From Herpomyces periplanetae (Eukaryota; Ascomycota; Laboulbeniomycetes; Herpomycetales; Herpomycetaceae), in assembly GCA_009733715.1 (NCBI GenBank), contig WMKJ01000011.1, positions 119,951 through 183,950 on the forward strand: 64,000 nucleotides of DNA, read 5' to 3'. The translations under genes were made by a program, and so were the position numbers. Shown here piece by piece: positions 21,020 through 32,267 of the stretch (positions within the stretch are counted from its first letter, which is position 1; every line of letters starts with the position of its first letter). The notes under the pieces were generated by a model, which saw nothing but the letters and a program-made list of their open reading frames with translations, was not told the DNA's origin and made no database searches.

Positions 21020-24000
21020 ATGCGTCGTTTCGGCCGCGCTTACGCCAATGGCCATAATACTGTTTCCAAGTCAAACAGTAGTAATAATAATGATGTTACT
21101 GATTCCATGTCAGTTATCAGGTCTTTCGATTCTGAAGTTATTCCAACCAGACCAATAGTCCCCTCCCCTCTTGCATCTTCGTCTATCGCAGGCATTCCTT
21201 TAGATTTACTCGATCGTCTAAGATCATTTCCACTCTTTAACTCTGCTCCAAACTCTTTTCTCGTGGAAATTGCAGCTCATTTGCATCCCCAACTTTTTTT
21301 GCCCCACGATTATATCATTACTGAAGGTGATAAGGCAAAGGCAATTTATTGGCTAGTTCGCGGCTCCGTTCGAGTTACCTCCCGTGATGGCGAAAGTACT
21401 TACGCAGAGCTTCTTCCCGGGGCATTCTTCGGTGAAATTGGCATACTTATGAACATCCCGCGAACTGCTACTATCATTGCTAAATTGAAATCTCTAGTAG
21501 TCCGTTTAAATCAAGAGGAACTTCGCCAAATATTACCACGTTTTCCCGATGTTGAGCGAGCCATTCTTGATGAAGCTAAGGAACGCTTGGCCATTTTACA
21601 GAGGAAAAAGAAGAATGAGCTTAAAGAAACCTCTCCCACCACTGGTGATGCGTCAACCACATCAAGCCAGTCCTCACCTGCATCAGCCCGGGGTATGAAG
21701 CGACCTCGTGATGGTGAAAATAGTTCCAACACACTGTGTGCCACTCCCGAATCAGAAACTTCTGACAACGATCCTCCCGTTTTTTGTAAAAAGCGGAAGT
21801 CTCCGAGCCCAAGCTTAGCCGAAGCCATAGCTTCCAGCGCCCTCTGTAGTGGCTCGTTAAACGTTCGTCAACTATTACGAGAATTTCCCTTATTCTCAAC
21901 TTTACCCGCCGAAACGCTCCACTCATTAGGATTAAATGCTATACCGCGATCCTATCCACCATTTTATGAAATAGTTAAACAGGGAACTGAAGGTCGAGAT
22001 GTGTACTTTATTGTGCGCGGTGAAGTCGAAGTTATCAATGAAGATAACGATCTAGCATCAACTAGTACTATGGATATCTTAGAAAGACATGCGGTCAGAG
22101 TAACCCTTGAACCATCATCCGGTACAACAACGCATATTCCAAGATCCCCAGGTCCCATTAAATCAAACATTAAGGCAAGACTTAAGAGTGGTCAATACTT
22201 TGGTGAAGTAACGAGCTTATCACTGGCGCCGCGAAGAACTGCAACGGTCCGATCGGTTACATGTGTAGAATGTTTAATTATTAGCGGTGACGTTCTAAAC
22301 AGTTTATGGCAGTCATGCCCAGTTTGGCTACGGGTACAGATGGAAAACACAGCACATGAGCGAATGATCAATCTAAATGATATAATTGACATTAAATCGG
22401 ATGAACAACATGTGGAAGCGTATACTTATGAAAAACTCACGGAATCGAGTGAATATGACTTGTCATCGTCTAGACCCACTGTACTAACAGGACCTTATGA
22501 AACGTCGCGCGGGAAGTTTACCGATGCTGGTAATCCATTAGAAGAGGAGGAAAGTCGTGCAACGTGTAGTACGACAGACCTTAAACTACCTTTAGGAGAG
22601 CTGGACCTTGGGATTCATTCTGAGGATTTCGTTAGTAAAACTAGAACCAAAGTATCCAAACCGCAGAGTCTTTCAAAATTAGCCATCACGAATAATTTTT
22701 CGGCTGGATTACAGTATTTGCTAAAAAATGGAGATGTATCACCTGCGATGTCAAATGAATTCGGCTCCAAAACAGAGTCACTTGTAAATCCTTTAAATAT
22801 TGAATCTTTAAGATTTACACCTCCATCTGATCATGCTGTACGGGGAAAGTTAAACAAGGCAATTCTGATTAAAATTTTCCGGCAGCTTGATATTGGTGAA
22901 TTAATGCGATTACGGCTAGTATCATCATACTGGATGCAACTGTTGACGACTAGTCCCGAGATACTTCATACTGTTGACCTTTCGACTTATAACAGAAGTG
23001 TAACGGATTATACCGTCAAAAAGTTTATCTGTCCGTTTATTCGGTGTCGGCCAAAGATTGTTGATATCAGCAATTGTTTCCATTTAACGGATGAAGGTTT
23101 CAGTGCGCTAGTTGAAGCATGTGGATCAGATGTTAGAATATGGAAAATGAAGAGTGTATGGGAGGTAACTGGGCAGACAATTTGGGAAATGGTTAACTTT
23201 ATCAAGGGACTTGAGGAGATAAATTTTTCCAATTGCCGAAAAGTTGGAGATAACTTATTAGCTCGAATTGTTGGTTGGGTTATCCCGGAAGTATCACCAG
23301 TTCCACAGGCCGGTGGTAGTTTAGCGGTAGATGGTGAGAATAGTACAGACAATGGTAATGATAATGCTAAGGTATCCAATGATAATGAACAGTCAGGCGT
23401 ACCAAATCCATCAATCTCAGAATCAAGCAATATCTGCGATCGTGAACAAAATTATCAAGATAAAAATTTGTTACACGATAATTCAAAAGTTCAGGATGTT
23501 AATACTACGGGTAGCCAATCAGCACCAAAGACACTAGCAGAATTATTTCCACCTGGCACCATTATCGGCTGCCCTAACTTGACAAAGTTAACGTTATCAT
23601 ATTGCAAGCACGTTACAGATAAATTCATGACCCATTTGGCGCAGCATGCGTCCGATCGCCTGGAGGAATTGGATCTTACACGCTGCACTACAATCACAGA
23701 TATTGGATTTCAACAGTGGAGTATCGTGGAATTTCCTCGATTGACGAAACTTTGTCTTGCCGATTGTACATATTTAACCGATAATGCTATGATATGGTTA
23801 ACTCATGCGGCTAAGGGTTTGAGAGAGTTGAATCTTTCGTTTTGTTGCGCTTTATCTGATATTTCTACGGAGGTTTTGGCATTGCGATTTTCAACGTTAA
23901 CATATCTGAATATGGCATTCTGTGGATCAGCAGTATCTGATGCATCAATGCGCGCGATTGGACTTTATTTACTTGAGTTACAATATTTATCCGTGCGAGG

Positions 24001-24214
24001 TTGTGTTCGAGTAACGGGAATTGGGGTTGAGGCAATTCTCATGGGATGTCGTCATTTAAAGGTTCTTGATGTTAGTCAGTGTAAAAATTTGCGGCCATGG
24101 CTTGAAAGTGGAGGAATAAATCAGATGACGGGAGATCGGGCCAGGCTTAACTTTGAAGAGTGCGAAATTCGGCATGAATTAATCCCTGATACACTGGCAA
24201 GATTGTCCAGTTAA
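21020..24214 (+). CDS. Cyclic-nucleotide-binding, F-box and leucine-rich-repeat protein
   Basis: A single exon encodes 1064 residues. Two cyclic-nucleotide-binding domains lie at about 70-190 and 285-445. Their phosphate-binding cassettes read FFGEIGILMNIPRTATI and YFGEVTSLSLAPRRTATV and keep the Glu and Arg that contact the cyclic phosphate. An F-box-like segment follows at about 605-655 (LNKAILIKIFRQLDIGELMRL), then AMN1/FBXL-type leucine-rich repeats to the end (LTKLTLSYCKHVTD, LEELDLTRC, LRELNLSFCCALSD). An Asn/Asp/Ser-rich insertion at about 767-840 interrupts the repeats. The logical reading is a substrate receptor of an SCF ubiquitin ligase whose activity may respond to cAMP or cGMP. 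Similar fungal proteins exist as annotated genomes go, but I know of no established function. Confidence 0.88.
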   Translation: MRRFGRAYANGHNTVSKSNSSNNNDVTDSMSVIRSFDSEVIPTRPIVPSPLASSSIAGIPLDLLDRLRSFPLFNSAPNSFLVEIAAHLHPQLFLPHDYIITEGDKAKAIYWLVRGSVRVTSRDGESTYAELLPGAFFGEIGILMNIPRTATIIAKLKSLVVRLNQEELRQILPRFPDVERAILDEAKERLAILQRKKKNELKETSPTTGDASTTSSQSSPASARGMKRPRDGENSSNTLCATPESETSDNDPPVFCKKRKSPSPSLAEAIASSALCSGSLNVRQLLREFPLFSTLPAETLHSLGLNAIPRSYPPFYEIVKQGTEGRDVYFIVRGEVEVINEDNDLASTSTMDILERHAVRVTLEPSSGTTTHIPRSPGPIKSNIKARLKSGQYFGEVTSLSLAPRRTATVRSVTCVECLIISGDVLNSLWQSCPVWLRVQMENTAHERMINLNDIIDIKSDEQHVEAYTYEKLTESSEYDLSSSRPTVLTGPYETSRGKFTDAGNPLEEEESRATCSTTDLKLPLGELDLGIHSEDFVSKTRTKVSKPQSLSKLAITNNFSAGLQYLLKNGDVSPAMSNEFGSKTESLVNPLNIESLRFTPPSDHAVRGKLNKAILIKIFRQLDIGELMRLRLVSSYWMQLLTTSPEILHTVDLSTYNRSVTDYTVKKFICPFIRCRPKIVDISNCFHLTDEGFSALVEACGSDVRIWKMKSVWEVTGQTIWEMVNFIKGLEEINFSNCRKVGDNLLARIVGWVIPEVSPVPQAGGSLAVDGENSTDNGNDNAKVSNDNEQSGVPNPSISESSNICDREQNYQDKNLLHDNSKVQDVNTTGSQSAPKTLAELFPPGTIIGCPNLTKLTLSYCKHVTDKFMTHLAQHASDRLEELDLTRCTTITDIGFQQWSIVEFPRLTKLCLADCTYLTDNAMIWLTHAAKGLRELNLSFCCALSDISTEVLALRFSTLTYLNMAFCGSAVSDASMRAIGLYLLELQYLSVRGCVRVTGIGVEAILMGCRHLKVLDVSQCKNLRPWLESGGINQMTGDRARLNFEECEIRHELIPDTLARLSS

Positions 24215-25038
24215 CCTTTGTTATACTATTTTCTATGCTTAAATGGCAAATTTTTGCATGAGAGATGTCTCCCCGATCTTTCCTAATTGTTCATTTAACC
24301 TCTATGAGTAGATTTATATCCTTACATTTTACGTTCTCAAGTACCATAGACTATTTTCAGTGCATGTGAGTATTTCCATATACAGACTTACCGCTTTATT
24401 TTTCAAACTAAATCGTCCCAATATACCAGACAGTCAAATAAGCCTATCTTGATAAACTCTACCAATCTTCTCACTATCTCTGTATATAAACCATATTTTA
24501 TTCCATTGACAAGTTTTTTCTAAATTTCGCTTTTGTCATGTGACCACAATCGGGTATCCAATTGTAATATCACGTGATCAGCATCGTCTCGTCTTGATTG
24601 GTTCTGTTCATACGGTCTTGTCTAATCGTGGCGTTTTGTCGGATTATTGTTAATGCGCAATTTAGAAAGGGATTTTATAAAGGTTTTTGGATTCGACAGT
24701 TAGGAATATCCAAGGTATTCTTTTATTACAAAATATTGCAGGTTTTCTTAACTTTATTATAATTCTTGGTTTCATAATTTCATATCAACCATACTTAATT
24801 ATTCCTGTTAAAAACTAGAAAACCCTTTCCATTAAACTTATATCCACACCCAAACTTCTGCACGTGTACATTTTTCAAGTAAAGACAACACGTGATTTGT
24901 ATGTTAATAAGCGGTACGGACGTGTATTTTGGACAAATTGTCGCGCGTTCAAAGTGGACTTTCTATACTTTTAAGTATCTTGACCACAAGGTTTAGGAAA
25001 GTTTTATATACCTTTTTTTTGATTTGTTTTACTTAAAA
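24215..25038. other. Intergenic region, tandem genes
   Basis: This 824-nt AT-rich spacer lies between two plus-strand genes. Three CACGTG cores occur, at 24571-24576, 24861-24866 and 24889-24894; the last two lie 140-180 nt before the next start codon. No open frame of note. Confidence 0.45.
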
Positions 25039-26258
25039 ATGGCGACCTACGCTTTCAAAGTTCCTTACTCGGTGAAATCATGCGGTATATGGGGTAGCCA
25101 ATTTAGGTATTTGAACCGGTGTACTAGGAAGGCGAACTCTGGCTACACAATTTCGACTTTTTCAACTCGAGCTTATACGAAGCTAAATGGGGGACATACA
25201 AACTTACAGAAATTTGGGACCTCGCGGAAAGCATTCCAAACTTTTCCAATATGTCAATACTTTGGTACGAACAGTTTCCAGCAACTAACTGCGCGTTGGA
25301 CGAAAAATTTATCGCATCAATTCAAGCAATCGCGTTTTTACACGGATCAAACTTATCCTTATTCTCCCTATGAGCCTGGTGCACTTCGTAAACGACTTCT
25401 TTATGGCGCGGGAATTTTCGGAGGGACTTTGTTGTTAATTAATCTTATCTTTAACGGAAATGATACTCTTGATTCCACACCTATGCCTATCTACGAAAGA
25501 AAGTATCTTAACGCTACTTTCTTACATACAGGCTTAGGGTTAGGAATTGTTGCCGTAACGGCCCGAGCTCTACACACTAGTGGTTGGAGTTACCGTCTTA
25601 TGCTATCGAACCCATGGCTAGTCGCAGGCCTTGGTTTAGTAGGTTCTTTTGCGACCATGTACGGAACTCGTGCTACATCACCCGATAAGTAAGTTTAGCA
25701 GCGCTAAGCAGGTGTGACTCTATTAAAACGAGAGTCTACTAACTTAATTACCACACTATTGTACACTATAGCTATGTTCAAAAGTATACGTTTTGGACTG
25801 CGTTCAATATTACCCAAGCCGCACTTTTATCACCCCTCCTATTCTTTCATCCAGCTATTCTAGCGCGGGCAGGTTTATACACAGTCGGACTTATGGGTTC
25901 GCTTTCTCTAGTGGGAGCCACGGCTAAACAAGAAAAGTACTTATACCTAGGCGGGCCTCTGCTAGCCGGGGTAACAGTTGTGGCCTTATCCGGGTTAGCA
26001 CCTTTGGTAATTCCGGCTACGGCAGCACGTACGCTTATGTTTACGGAAAAATTGTGGCTTTACGGTGGCCTGGCGGTATTCGGGGGGTTTACCTTGTATG
26101 ATGTTCAGCGAATTCGTCATCATGCTCAATTAGCAGAACAAGGCGTAGTTGCGCGGGACCCTGTTAACGAGTCCATTAGCTTAGAATTGGATTTTATTAA
26201 CATTTTTGTGAGAATGGTACAAATTCTTGCTATGCGAAGCAATAGTCAGCGTAAATAA
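25039..26258 (+). CDS. GHITM/MICS1-type Bax-inhibitor-1 family mitochondrial membrane protein, two exons
   Basis: Exons 25039-25688 and 25772-26258 join across an 83-nt intron (GTAAGT...CTATAG), giving 378 residues. The first 100 or so residues are rich in Arg, Lys, Ser, Thr and Gln with almost no acidic residues, consistent with a mitochondrial presequence. A multi-pass membrane region follows from 'RKRLLYGAGIFGGTLLLINL' through about eight hydrophobic segments. It includes YLNATFLHTGLGLGIVAVTA, LALSGLAPL-like and WLYGGLAVFGGFTLYDVQRI, the last followed by the family's conserved DPVNESISLELDFINIFVR-type ending. Animal GHITM/MICS1 keeps inner-membrane organisation and has been linked to mitochondrial Ca2+/H+ exchange. 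The ATG at 25039 was chosen as the first in-frame ATG. Confidence 0.82.
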
Positions 26259-27854
26259 TGGAGGGTAATTTGTTGGGATTGGCAAGTTTGGCTTTACATG
26301 TATGTAGTATGTTTGGCCCAATTGGAGCGATGTCATGAGGAAGATTGAAATAACACACTTCATTGGGCCGTATTGGAGATGGGTGTAGGTTTAAAACCTA
26401 TATCGCAGACATCAGACTTGTTCAATTTATCGATTAGTTTGATCCGGCCTCTGAATTTTCGAGGATACAATGTCTTGGTTTGGGTCAAAGTCTGGATTGG
26501 GGGGAGGGTAGGCTGTGTTGTTAAATACCGATTTGTACATGACATGTTTAAGATCTTGCTGTTTAATTTGGCATGTCAATGAGTGAATATCAGTGCATAT
26601 TAGTAGGAAAGGATTACAGTTCAATATGATGTAGGTGTATGGATTAATTTTATTTGTAGACAACGGCATATCTGGGGAAAATTTTCACCGATCAATTATC
26701 ATAAGTGGCGAAAGTGGTACAGGAATTGAGGGATATTTCAGAAAAATAATTATTATGATGAGTTTAATTGGCGTGTACTGGGAAGTTATAATGATTAGCG
26801 AGGTTGATGGGTCCGCTAGTGAGCGTTTATGTATAAAAGAATTTCAGTTGACTTTGACATGAATTCCAGACCGTAGGCAATAATTGGGGAGATTAAAGAA
26901 ACGAGCAGACGCCAAAAAATTGAAATTTAATGTTTAAAAATGGTCTGATAAGTCTAAGCATTGTCCATGCTTGCAAAGATTAAAATTTCAAACATTAAAA
27001 AAATCAAGTCCTTTAAAAATTAACTGTCACAAGGTTAGTGCGGGGGAAGAGTAGAGAAGTAAGCATTCGGGTTTTATGTAAATCAACATATAATTAAGTG
27101 ATTAGGTGTAAATATATTATAGGAGAAGACGAGGCTAGTCAATGACTAGAGCAAAGGTAAGGATGAAAAGTTGATAACAATAATTTAGAATGAAAATAAA
27201 ACTTAGTATATAGAGAAGAGTACTAAGGACAAATAAATCTGTATATGGATGGGCCAAAAGCAATGTAATAAAATGAGGACTCATAGTAGAATTAAGTATT
27301 GCGTAATTATTGCGCTTGGTGATCAAGCATATCAAACATAATGTTTGGCAAGGAATACATTGCATGATATATATGGGCTCTCTATGATGGAAATATTTGC
27401 CGAGAAGGAAAATTGGCCAAACCAATCGGAAGTACAGAGTTAAGACTATACTATACTGTACAATTTTGCACTGGACTGAACTGTCCCAAAAAAACGAACA
27501 AACTTTTTCCTTGACGTTTAAACATGTTTCCTGATTCGGCCAAAAAAAAACAAAACTGCCGCATCCATTGTCGGGGCAACAATACTCCACTAAACACCCC
27601 TAATACACTTAGCCTGTAATAACGAGAAAATCACATGACAAGCCCGGGGGAGTTTGAAAGGCGGAAGGGCGCGTCATGAAGATTTGAACGCGAGATAAAA
27701 GGTTTGGAAAAAAATAATGGAATGCGTGTGTAAGTGATAGCAAAGGGGAAAATATAAAGATTTGGTAGGATAGGTTGAGGATTGGAGATCTGTGGGTTTA
27801 TGAGTGAAAAAGGTACGTAGAGGAAAGAAATTGATATAACATTTTCAAAGGTGG
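26259..27854. other. Intergenic region, no gene supported
   Basis: About 1.6 kb of AT-rich DNA. Frames such as - 27135-27590 (151 codons, Cys/Leu/Phe-rich) do not resemble any family and lack a plausible start context. Around 26.92-27.00 kb two AT-rich blocks (TTGAAATTTAATG and AAATTTCAAACATTA) form a loose imperfect inverted repeat. The last 240 nt before the peptidase gene are purine-rich on the coding strand. Confidence 0.4.
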
Positions 27855-30800
27855 ATGGGAGAGTTTGCTCAAGTTTGGAGCATTACAAAGTTATATTTCA
27901 GTCCCCCACAAAATTTAGCTAACAAGATGCATGAGCAGGATAACTCTAATCAAACAAGCGAGCACAAACATACGAATTTTAAGCTTTGCCCCGCAGGTGT
28001 GGAGGTTACAAGGATGGTAACTTCGAATGGAAGAGTTTTCTCAAAACTTAACAGTATGAGCAGTGACAATACGTCTTGTCAGGCTCATTATCATTTGGCT
28101 AGTATGGATTGCTTTATAAATCATGGAAAAGGCCTGGATAAAACTAGCGGAAGAGACATGGGGGAAAAGATCAATATAAAGGCTGATGATACTAACGCTG
28201 AATTCGTCCCTCCATTGAAAGACACTAGGAAAAGTCGATTGAGTAAAAGTCGAAGAGTGTTTAACGGGTTGATAATTTTGATATTTCTTGTCAATTTTTT
28301 CCATACCCTATCCAAATTTAACTGGCCTACTAAATTGTATACGAGTGTCACAGGGCGACTCAGTTGGAATTTTCCTTGGGTTCCATCATCATCATCTTCG
28401 TCTACACTTTCTCAGTTTGCTTCGTTTGAAACTACAAAATCTACCTTTGGGGGGTGGGAGACTATGAATTACTTTCAGGCGCTAGCCAATGTTTATTTTG
28501 GCAGTTTCCCATTTTTTTTTTCTCTGAATTGGAATAATTTATTTGGCGTTAAAGACATTTTCGTTCAATTTGGTCAACCTTTGAACATAACTTACGATAT
28601 TATCGCCAACGTACCAACCAACGAAAGTATAGCCGAATCTCTATTCTATTACACATCGGGAGCGCATGTTGGTGGACGAAACTTCAGTCAAGCTTTGTGG
28701 ACTAAGGAAAAGTGGATCGGATACGGGATTGATAATGTTCACATTTCTATTTATGAACCATTTGTTACATACCCGATTGATCATAGTCTCAAGTTATTGA
28801 CAAGAAATAATAATGGCGGTGATAAAGGAGGTAGTGAATGGAAGGTTCAATTCACTGCAACACTCAAGGAAGATGAATTAATAGAAGATCCTACGACTTG
28901 CGATCCTAATGGTATACCGGCGTTTAACGCTTATAGTGCTAATGGAAATGTTACGGCATCCTACGTTTACGTTAATTATGGGTCATTCTACGATTTTGAA
29001 AGTTTGGTTAGAGCTTCCGTACCACTTGAAGGAAAGATAGCCATAGCTCGATACGGGAAAATTTCTCGTGGGATTAAAATGCGCAGAGCTCAACAACTTG
29101 GGATGGTCGGAATGTTATTATACTCGGATCCAGGAGATGATAATGGAATAACGGTAGAAAATGGTTATGAAGCTTATCCAAATGGACCAGCACGACAAGC
29201 TTCAAGTATTCAACGAGGCAGTGTTGCGTATTTTAGCTTATTATACGGGGACCCGACAACTCCTGGGTATGCAGCTAAACCGGGTGTTGATAGACAATCA
29301 CCAGATGAATTTTTACCATCAATACCAAGTTTACCCGTTTCTTATCGGGAAATTATACCCTTTTTGAAAGCGTTAAATGGAGTAGGAATGAAGGGAGAGG
29401 AATTTGGAGAAACATGGAAAACAGGGGGACTTTCATCCTATGGAATAAATTATAATGTGGGACCATCACCAGAATCGGTACAAATTAATTTGTATTCAGA
29501 GCAGAAACGAAGTTATACATCAATGTGGAATGTTATCGGGATAATAAATGGAACGTTGGGAGATGAGGTAGTAATAGTGGGAGGGCATCGTGATGCTTGG
29601 ATAGTAGGAGGGGCGTTGGATCCAAATGGGGGATCGGCAGTAATTGATGTAATGGTTAAAAGTTTTGGAGCTGCGTATAAGGCAGGATGGAGACCATTAC
29701 GAACGATTGTCTTTGCAAGTTGGGATGGAGAAGAGTATTCATTACTGGGTAGCTCTGAGTGGGTTGAAGAGCATGTTCCATGGTTAAAGGATGCGGCAGT
29801 ATCATATTTTAACTTGGATGGAGCAGCATCAGGACCCGTTTATTTTGTTGAAGGGTCTGGAATGTTAAGTCGAGTAGTTAGAGAGATAACAACAACGGTT
29901 AACTTACCCGGTGATAATACCAATGGAACTGGAGGAGTTAAAGTTTTTGAGGACTGGAATGGGGAATGTGAATTGATGGGAGGGGGATCTGATTTTGTAC
30001 CATTTTTAGATTTGGTGGGAGTGAGTAGTGTGTCAATGGTATTCCGAGCTAATGAGACGGTATATCATTATCATTCGAATTATGATAGTTATACGTGGAT
30101 GCAAAAGTTTGGAGATCCGGGTTTACACTATCATGTAACGCTTGCACGGTTAATGAATGCAGTGGTATTGCGTATGAGTAATTCATTGATATTACCCTTT
30201 GGGATAACTGGATACATTAAAGGTATGGGGAAGAAGCTTGAAGAGTTATTGAAGCCGTTTGAAATGATGCCGAAGGCGGAAATATGGTTAAATTCTACAC
30301 AGACCATGAGTATGGGGGGAGGAGAAGATGAAATGTTTGAGGGTGCAGGAATATTTAGTAAGGATGGGCCGACACATAAGTTATTTCCCCAACTTTTGCG
30401 TGAAGTGGTAGAATTACACACAGATGGTGTTGAGTTTGAGGAGCGGGTGGAAAGGTTTCGGCAAAGTTTTGAACCGGCTAACTTACCCAAGAAATGGGAG
30501 ATATGGAAGTTTATTAGTATGTTTGTCAAGGTGCGGAAGTTGAATAATGTGTATCGATCTTTTGAGAGGGATCACTTTATTCGGGAAGAAGGTTTGCCGG
30601 GTAGACGAACATTCAAGCATACATTGATAGCGCCTAGTTTATGGAATGGGTATAGCGCCGATGCATTTCCCGGTTTAGTATATGGACTGCAGCAACTTCG
30701 ACGTGCTAGGAGTGCAAGTGATGCATTAGCCGAAAGAATTCGAGGGAATCATACGGGAGGAGAACCGGAAGACGAGTATAAGCCGGATGGGGAGACTCGT

Positions 30801-30896
30801 GAGGTTTGGCCCGGTAAATTTTTACGCCAATGGGAAAGCATATACATTGAGCAGTTTAAGAAAGCTCGTAAGACTCTTAACACGGTAAAGTTGTAG
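27855..30896 (+). CDS. M28-family membrane metallopeptidase (glutamate carboxypeptidase II / Vps70 / transferrin-receptor-like)
   Basis: A single exon encodes 1013 residues with type II membrane topology: a cytosolic N-terminus, one transmembrane segment at about 136-152 (FNGLIILIFLVNFF) and a large lumenal part. A PA domain (GKIAIARYGKISRG region) is inserted before the peptidase domain. The zinc ligands are all present: His578 (GGHRDAW), Asp589 (LDPNGG), Glu627 with catalytic Glu626 (WDGEEYSLLGS), Asp655 (NLDGAASG) and His740 (YHYHSNYDSY). It should therefore be an active peptidase, unlike transferrin receptors. A helical dimerisation domain closes the protein. Yeast relatives (Vps70, Tre1/2) act in vacuolar and transporter sorting. 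Start uncertain: Met at 27927 would remove 24 residues. Confidence 0.9.
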   Translation: MGEFAQVWSITKLYFSPPQNLANKMHEQDNSNQTSEHKHTNFKLCPAGVEVTRMVTSNGRVFSKLNSMSSDNTSCQAHYHLASMDCFINHGKGLDKTSGRDMGEKINIKADDTNAEFVPPLKDTRKSRLSKSRRVFNGLIILIFLVNFFHTLSKFNWPTKLYTSVTGRLSWNFPWVPSSSSSSTLSQFASFETTKSTFGGWETMNYFQALANVYFGSFPFFFSLNWNNLFGVKDIFVQFGQPLNITYDIIANVPTNESIAESLFYYTSGAHVGGRNFSQALWTKEKWIGYGIDNVHISIYEPFVTYPIDHSLKLLTRNNNGGDKGGSEWKVQFTATLKEDELIEDPTTCDPNGIPAFNAYSANGNVTASYVYVNYGSFYDFESLVRASVPLEGKIAIARYGKISRGIKMRRAQQLGMVGMLLYSDPGDDNGITVENGYEAYPNGPARQASSIQRGSVAYFSLLYGDPTTPGYAAKPGVDRQSPDEFLPSIPSLPVSYREIIPFLKALNGVGMKGEEFGETWKTGGLSSYGINYNVGPSPESVQINLYSEQKRSYTSMWNVIGIINGTLGDEVVIVGGHRDAWIVGGALDPNGGSAVIDVMVKSFGAAYKAGWRPLRTIVFASWDGEEYSLLGSSEWVEEHVPWLKDAAVSYFNLDGAASGPVYFVEGSGMLSRVVREITTTVNLPGDNTNGTGGVKVFEDWNGECELMGGGSDFVPFLDLVGVSSVSMVFRANETVYHYHSNYDSYTWMQKFGDPGLHYHVTLARLMNAVVLRMSNSLILPFGITGYIKGMGKKLEELLKPFEMMPKAEIWLNSTQTMSMGGGEDEMFEGAGIFSKDGPTHKLFPQLLREVVELHTDGVEFEERVERFRQSFEPANLPKKWEIWKFISMFVKVRKLNNVYRSFERDHFIREEGLPGRRTFKHTLIAPSLWNGYSADAFPGLVYGLQQLRRARSASDALAERIRGNHTGGEPEDEYKPDGETREVWPGKFLRQWESIYIEQFKKARKTLNTVKL

Positions 30897-31173
30897 TGTG
30901 GGAGGGGGGGAGGTGGTGGAGCATTTCGAACGATGAGTTTGTATAGGCACGAATAGCTTTGTCTATGGAAGAAAAAAAAATGTTACCAAATTTGGTTATA
31001 GTTATAGTGCATATATACATTATGTGTTGTGGGAATAAAATTTTGTAAAAAAAAAACCTGATGAATGTTGAAAGAACAAATTCTCCCAAATGAATTAACT
31101 TCACCATGTCTTGACCTCATTAATCCCTAGTCCCACTTGCCACGCCTTATGTAATCTGAGTGGCGGTGCATGG
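30897..31173. other. Spacer between peptidase gene and tRNA terminator
   Basis: A 3'-flanking region with G-rich (GGGAGGGGGGGAGG) and A-rich tracts just after the peptidase stop. No coding potential seen. Confidence 0.4.
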
Positions 31174-31174
31174 T

Positions 31175-31180
31175 AAAAAA
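31175..31180 (-). terminator. RNA polymerase III terminator of the tRNA-Arg gene
   Basis: Six consecutive T on the minus strand lie 21 nt beyond the tRNA discriminator base. This is a normal position and length for a Pol III terminator. Together with the absence of T4 runs upstream within the split tRNA, it supports transcription across the whole 1.1 kb. Confidence 0.65.
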
Positions 31181-31996
31181 GTGCTTGGCAAAGCGAAGCG
31201 ACGACTCGAGTGGGACTCGAACCCACAGCCTTGGCCTCCCTCCGGGGTGGTAGAGAATCGACGGGAAATGACGGCGCGCCAGGGGGGGATAGAGCGCAGC
31301 CGGCAGAGATAGAGCCGGTGCGAGGGGTGAGTGGTACGCGGTGTGTGTGCTTGATGTGTGAGTAACGTGGAAGAGTTTACGACAGAGGGACGGACATAGA
31401 TTGCTACCGTCGGGTCATTTGACCCAGAGAAAGTCGAAGGGGACGGGGGATGGAACAAATTACATAAGAATCTTAGATGAAGGATGCGAGGCACCAGCAC
31501 GGAAACGTTGTCAAACTGTAGAGACAACTCCGGCACCAAACGATACCACCACACACACCTTCAGTCACCAAGTAACGGCACATCTGCCGAAATTTGGCTG
31601 AGCTCACGTGCTCTCAAGCTGGTGAGCACGCGTAGCCGGGGATTGCACTGAACGGTGTTGAGGAGGTGAAGATAGGGGGACGGGTAAGGTATTTGGGAGC
31701 CGGTGACGGAGAAATTGGGTAGAGTAGATAGCCAAAGTTGTGACTAGACTACTATGGTGGAGCCGGGTCGTGGTCCGGGCGTGGAGAGCCTAGAGGGAGA
31801 ACATATACACCACACACATAAACCCGTGCAGGCGAATTGCTCGAACAATGGAGGCAGGGCCGGCCACACGCAAGTTCCGGGTGCGTAGACGCTCACACCA
31901 CACCCGCCCACGCCACGCACATGCCCCCCCGCATATTCTACACCATATCCCCCAGATGTGGGCGGGATAAACTTGCCAAGTCACGGACTTGTGACC

Positions 31997-32020
31997 CCGG
32001 CGACATATCAATGTCGCCGG
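31997..32020. other. Perfect 10-bp hairpin inside the tRNA intron
   Basis: CCGGCGACAT and ATGTCGCCGG are exact reverse complements separated by ATCA, forming a GC-rich tetraloop hairpin when transcribed from either strand. It may help fold the long intron or belong to a nested RNA; both are speculation. Confidence 0.7.
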
Positions 32021-32230
32021 TCAGATACCCAACAGGCGCGGGGGGGATGGGAAAGCGATTAAAGAGAGCGCGGGGCGGGCAGCAAGCGGCGGGGCGATGG
32101 GTGATGTGTGTGCAACAGCATTTCACATATTATACGCCAGCATCCAGTCTCCGGGGGGGGAGTTGATGGTGCACGCACACAACACCCCACGATACACCTA
32201 CAAGCACACAGGCACACACATCCACGAGAA

Positions 32231-32267
32231 CGAAGGGGAGGAGGGGGGAGGGGGGAGGAGGAGGAAA
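32231..32267. repeat. G-rich tract with G-quadruplex potential
   Basis: The plus strand here is almost pure G and A with runs GGGG, GGGGGG and GGGGGG separated by single A or GA. It lies inside the tRNA intron near its 5' splice site, so the transcript would be C/T-rich. Confidence 0.6.

Noticed and set aside
27135-27590. 151-codon minus-strand frame, Cys/Leu/Phe-rich
   Set aside because: No family resemblance, AT-rich context favours Leu/Phe/Ile frames, no splice or promoter support.
31147-31554. 135-codon minus-strand frame covering the tRNA 3' half
   Set aside because: It spans the tRNA T-arm and Pol III terminator; Ser/Pro/His-rich composition reflects GC-rich intron sequence.
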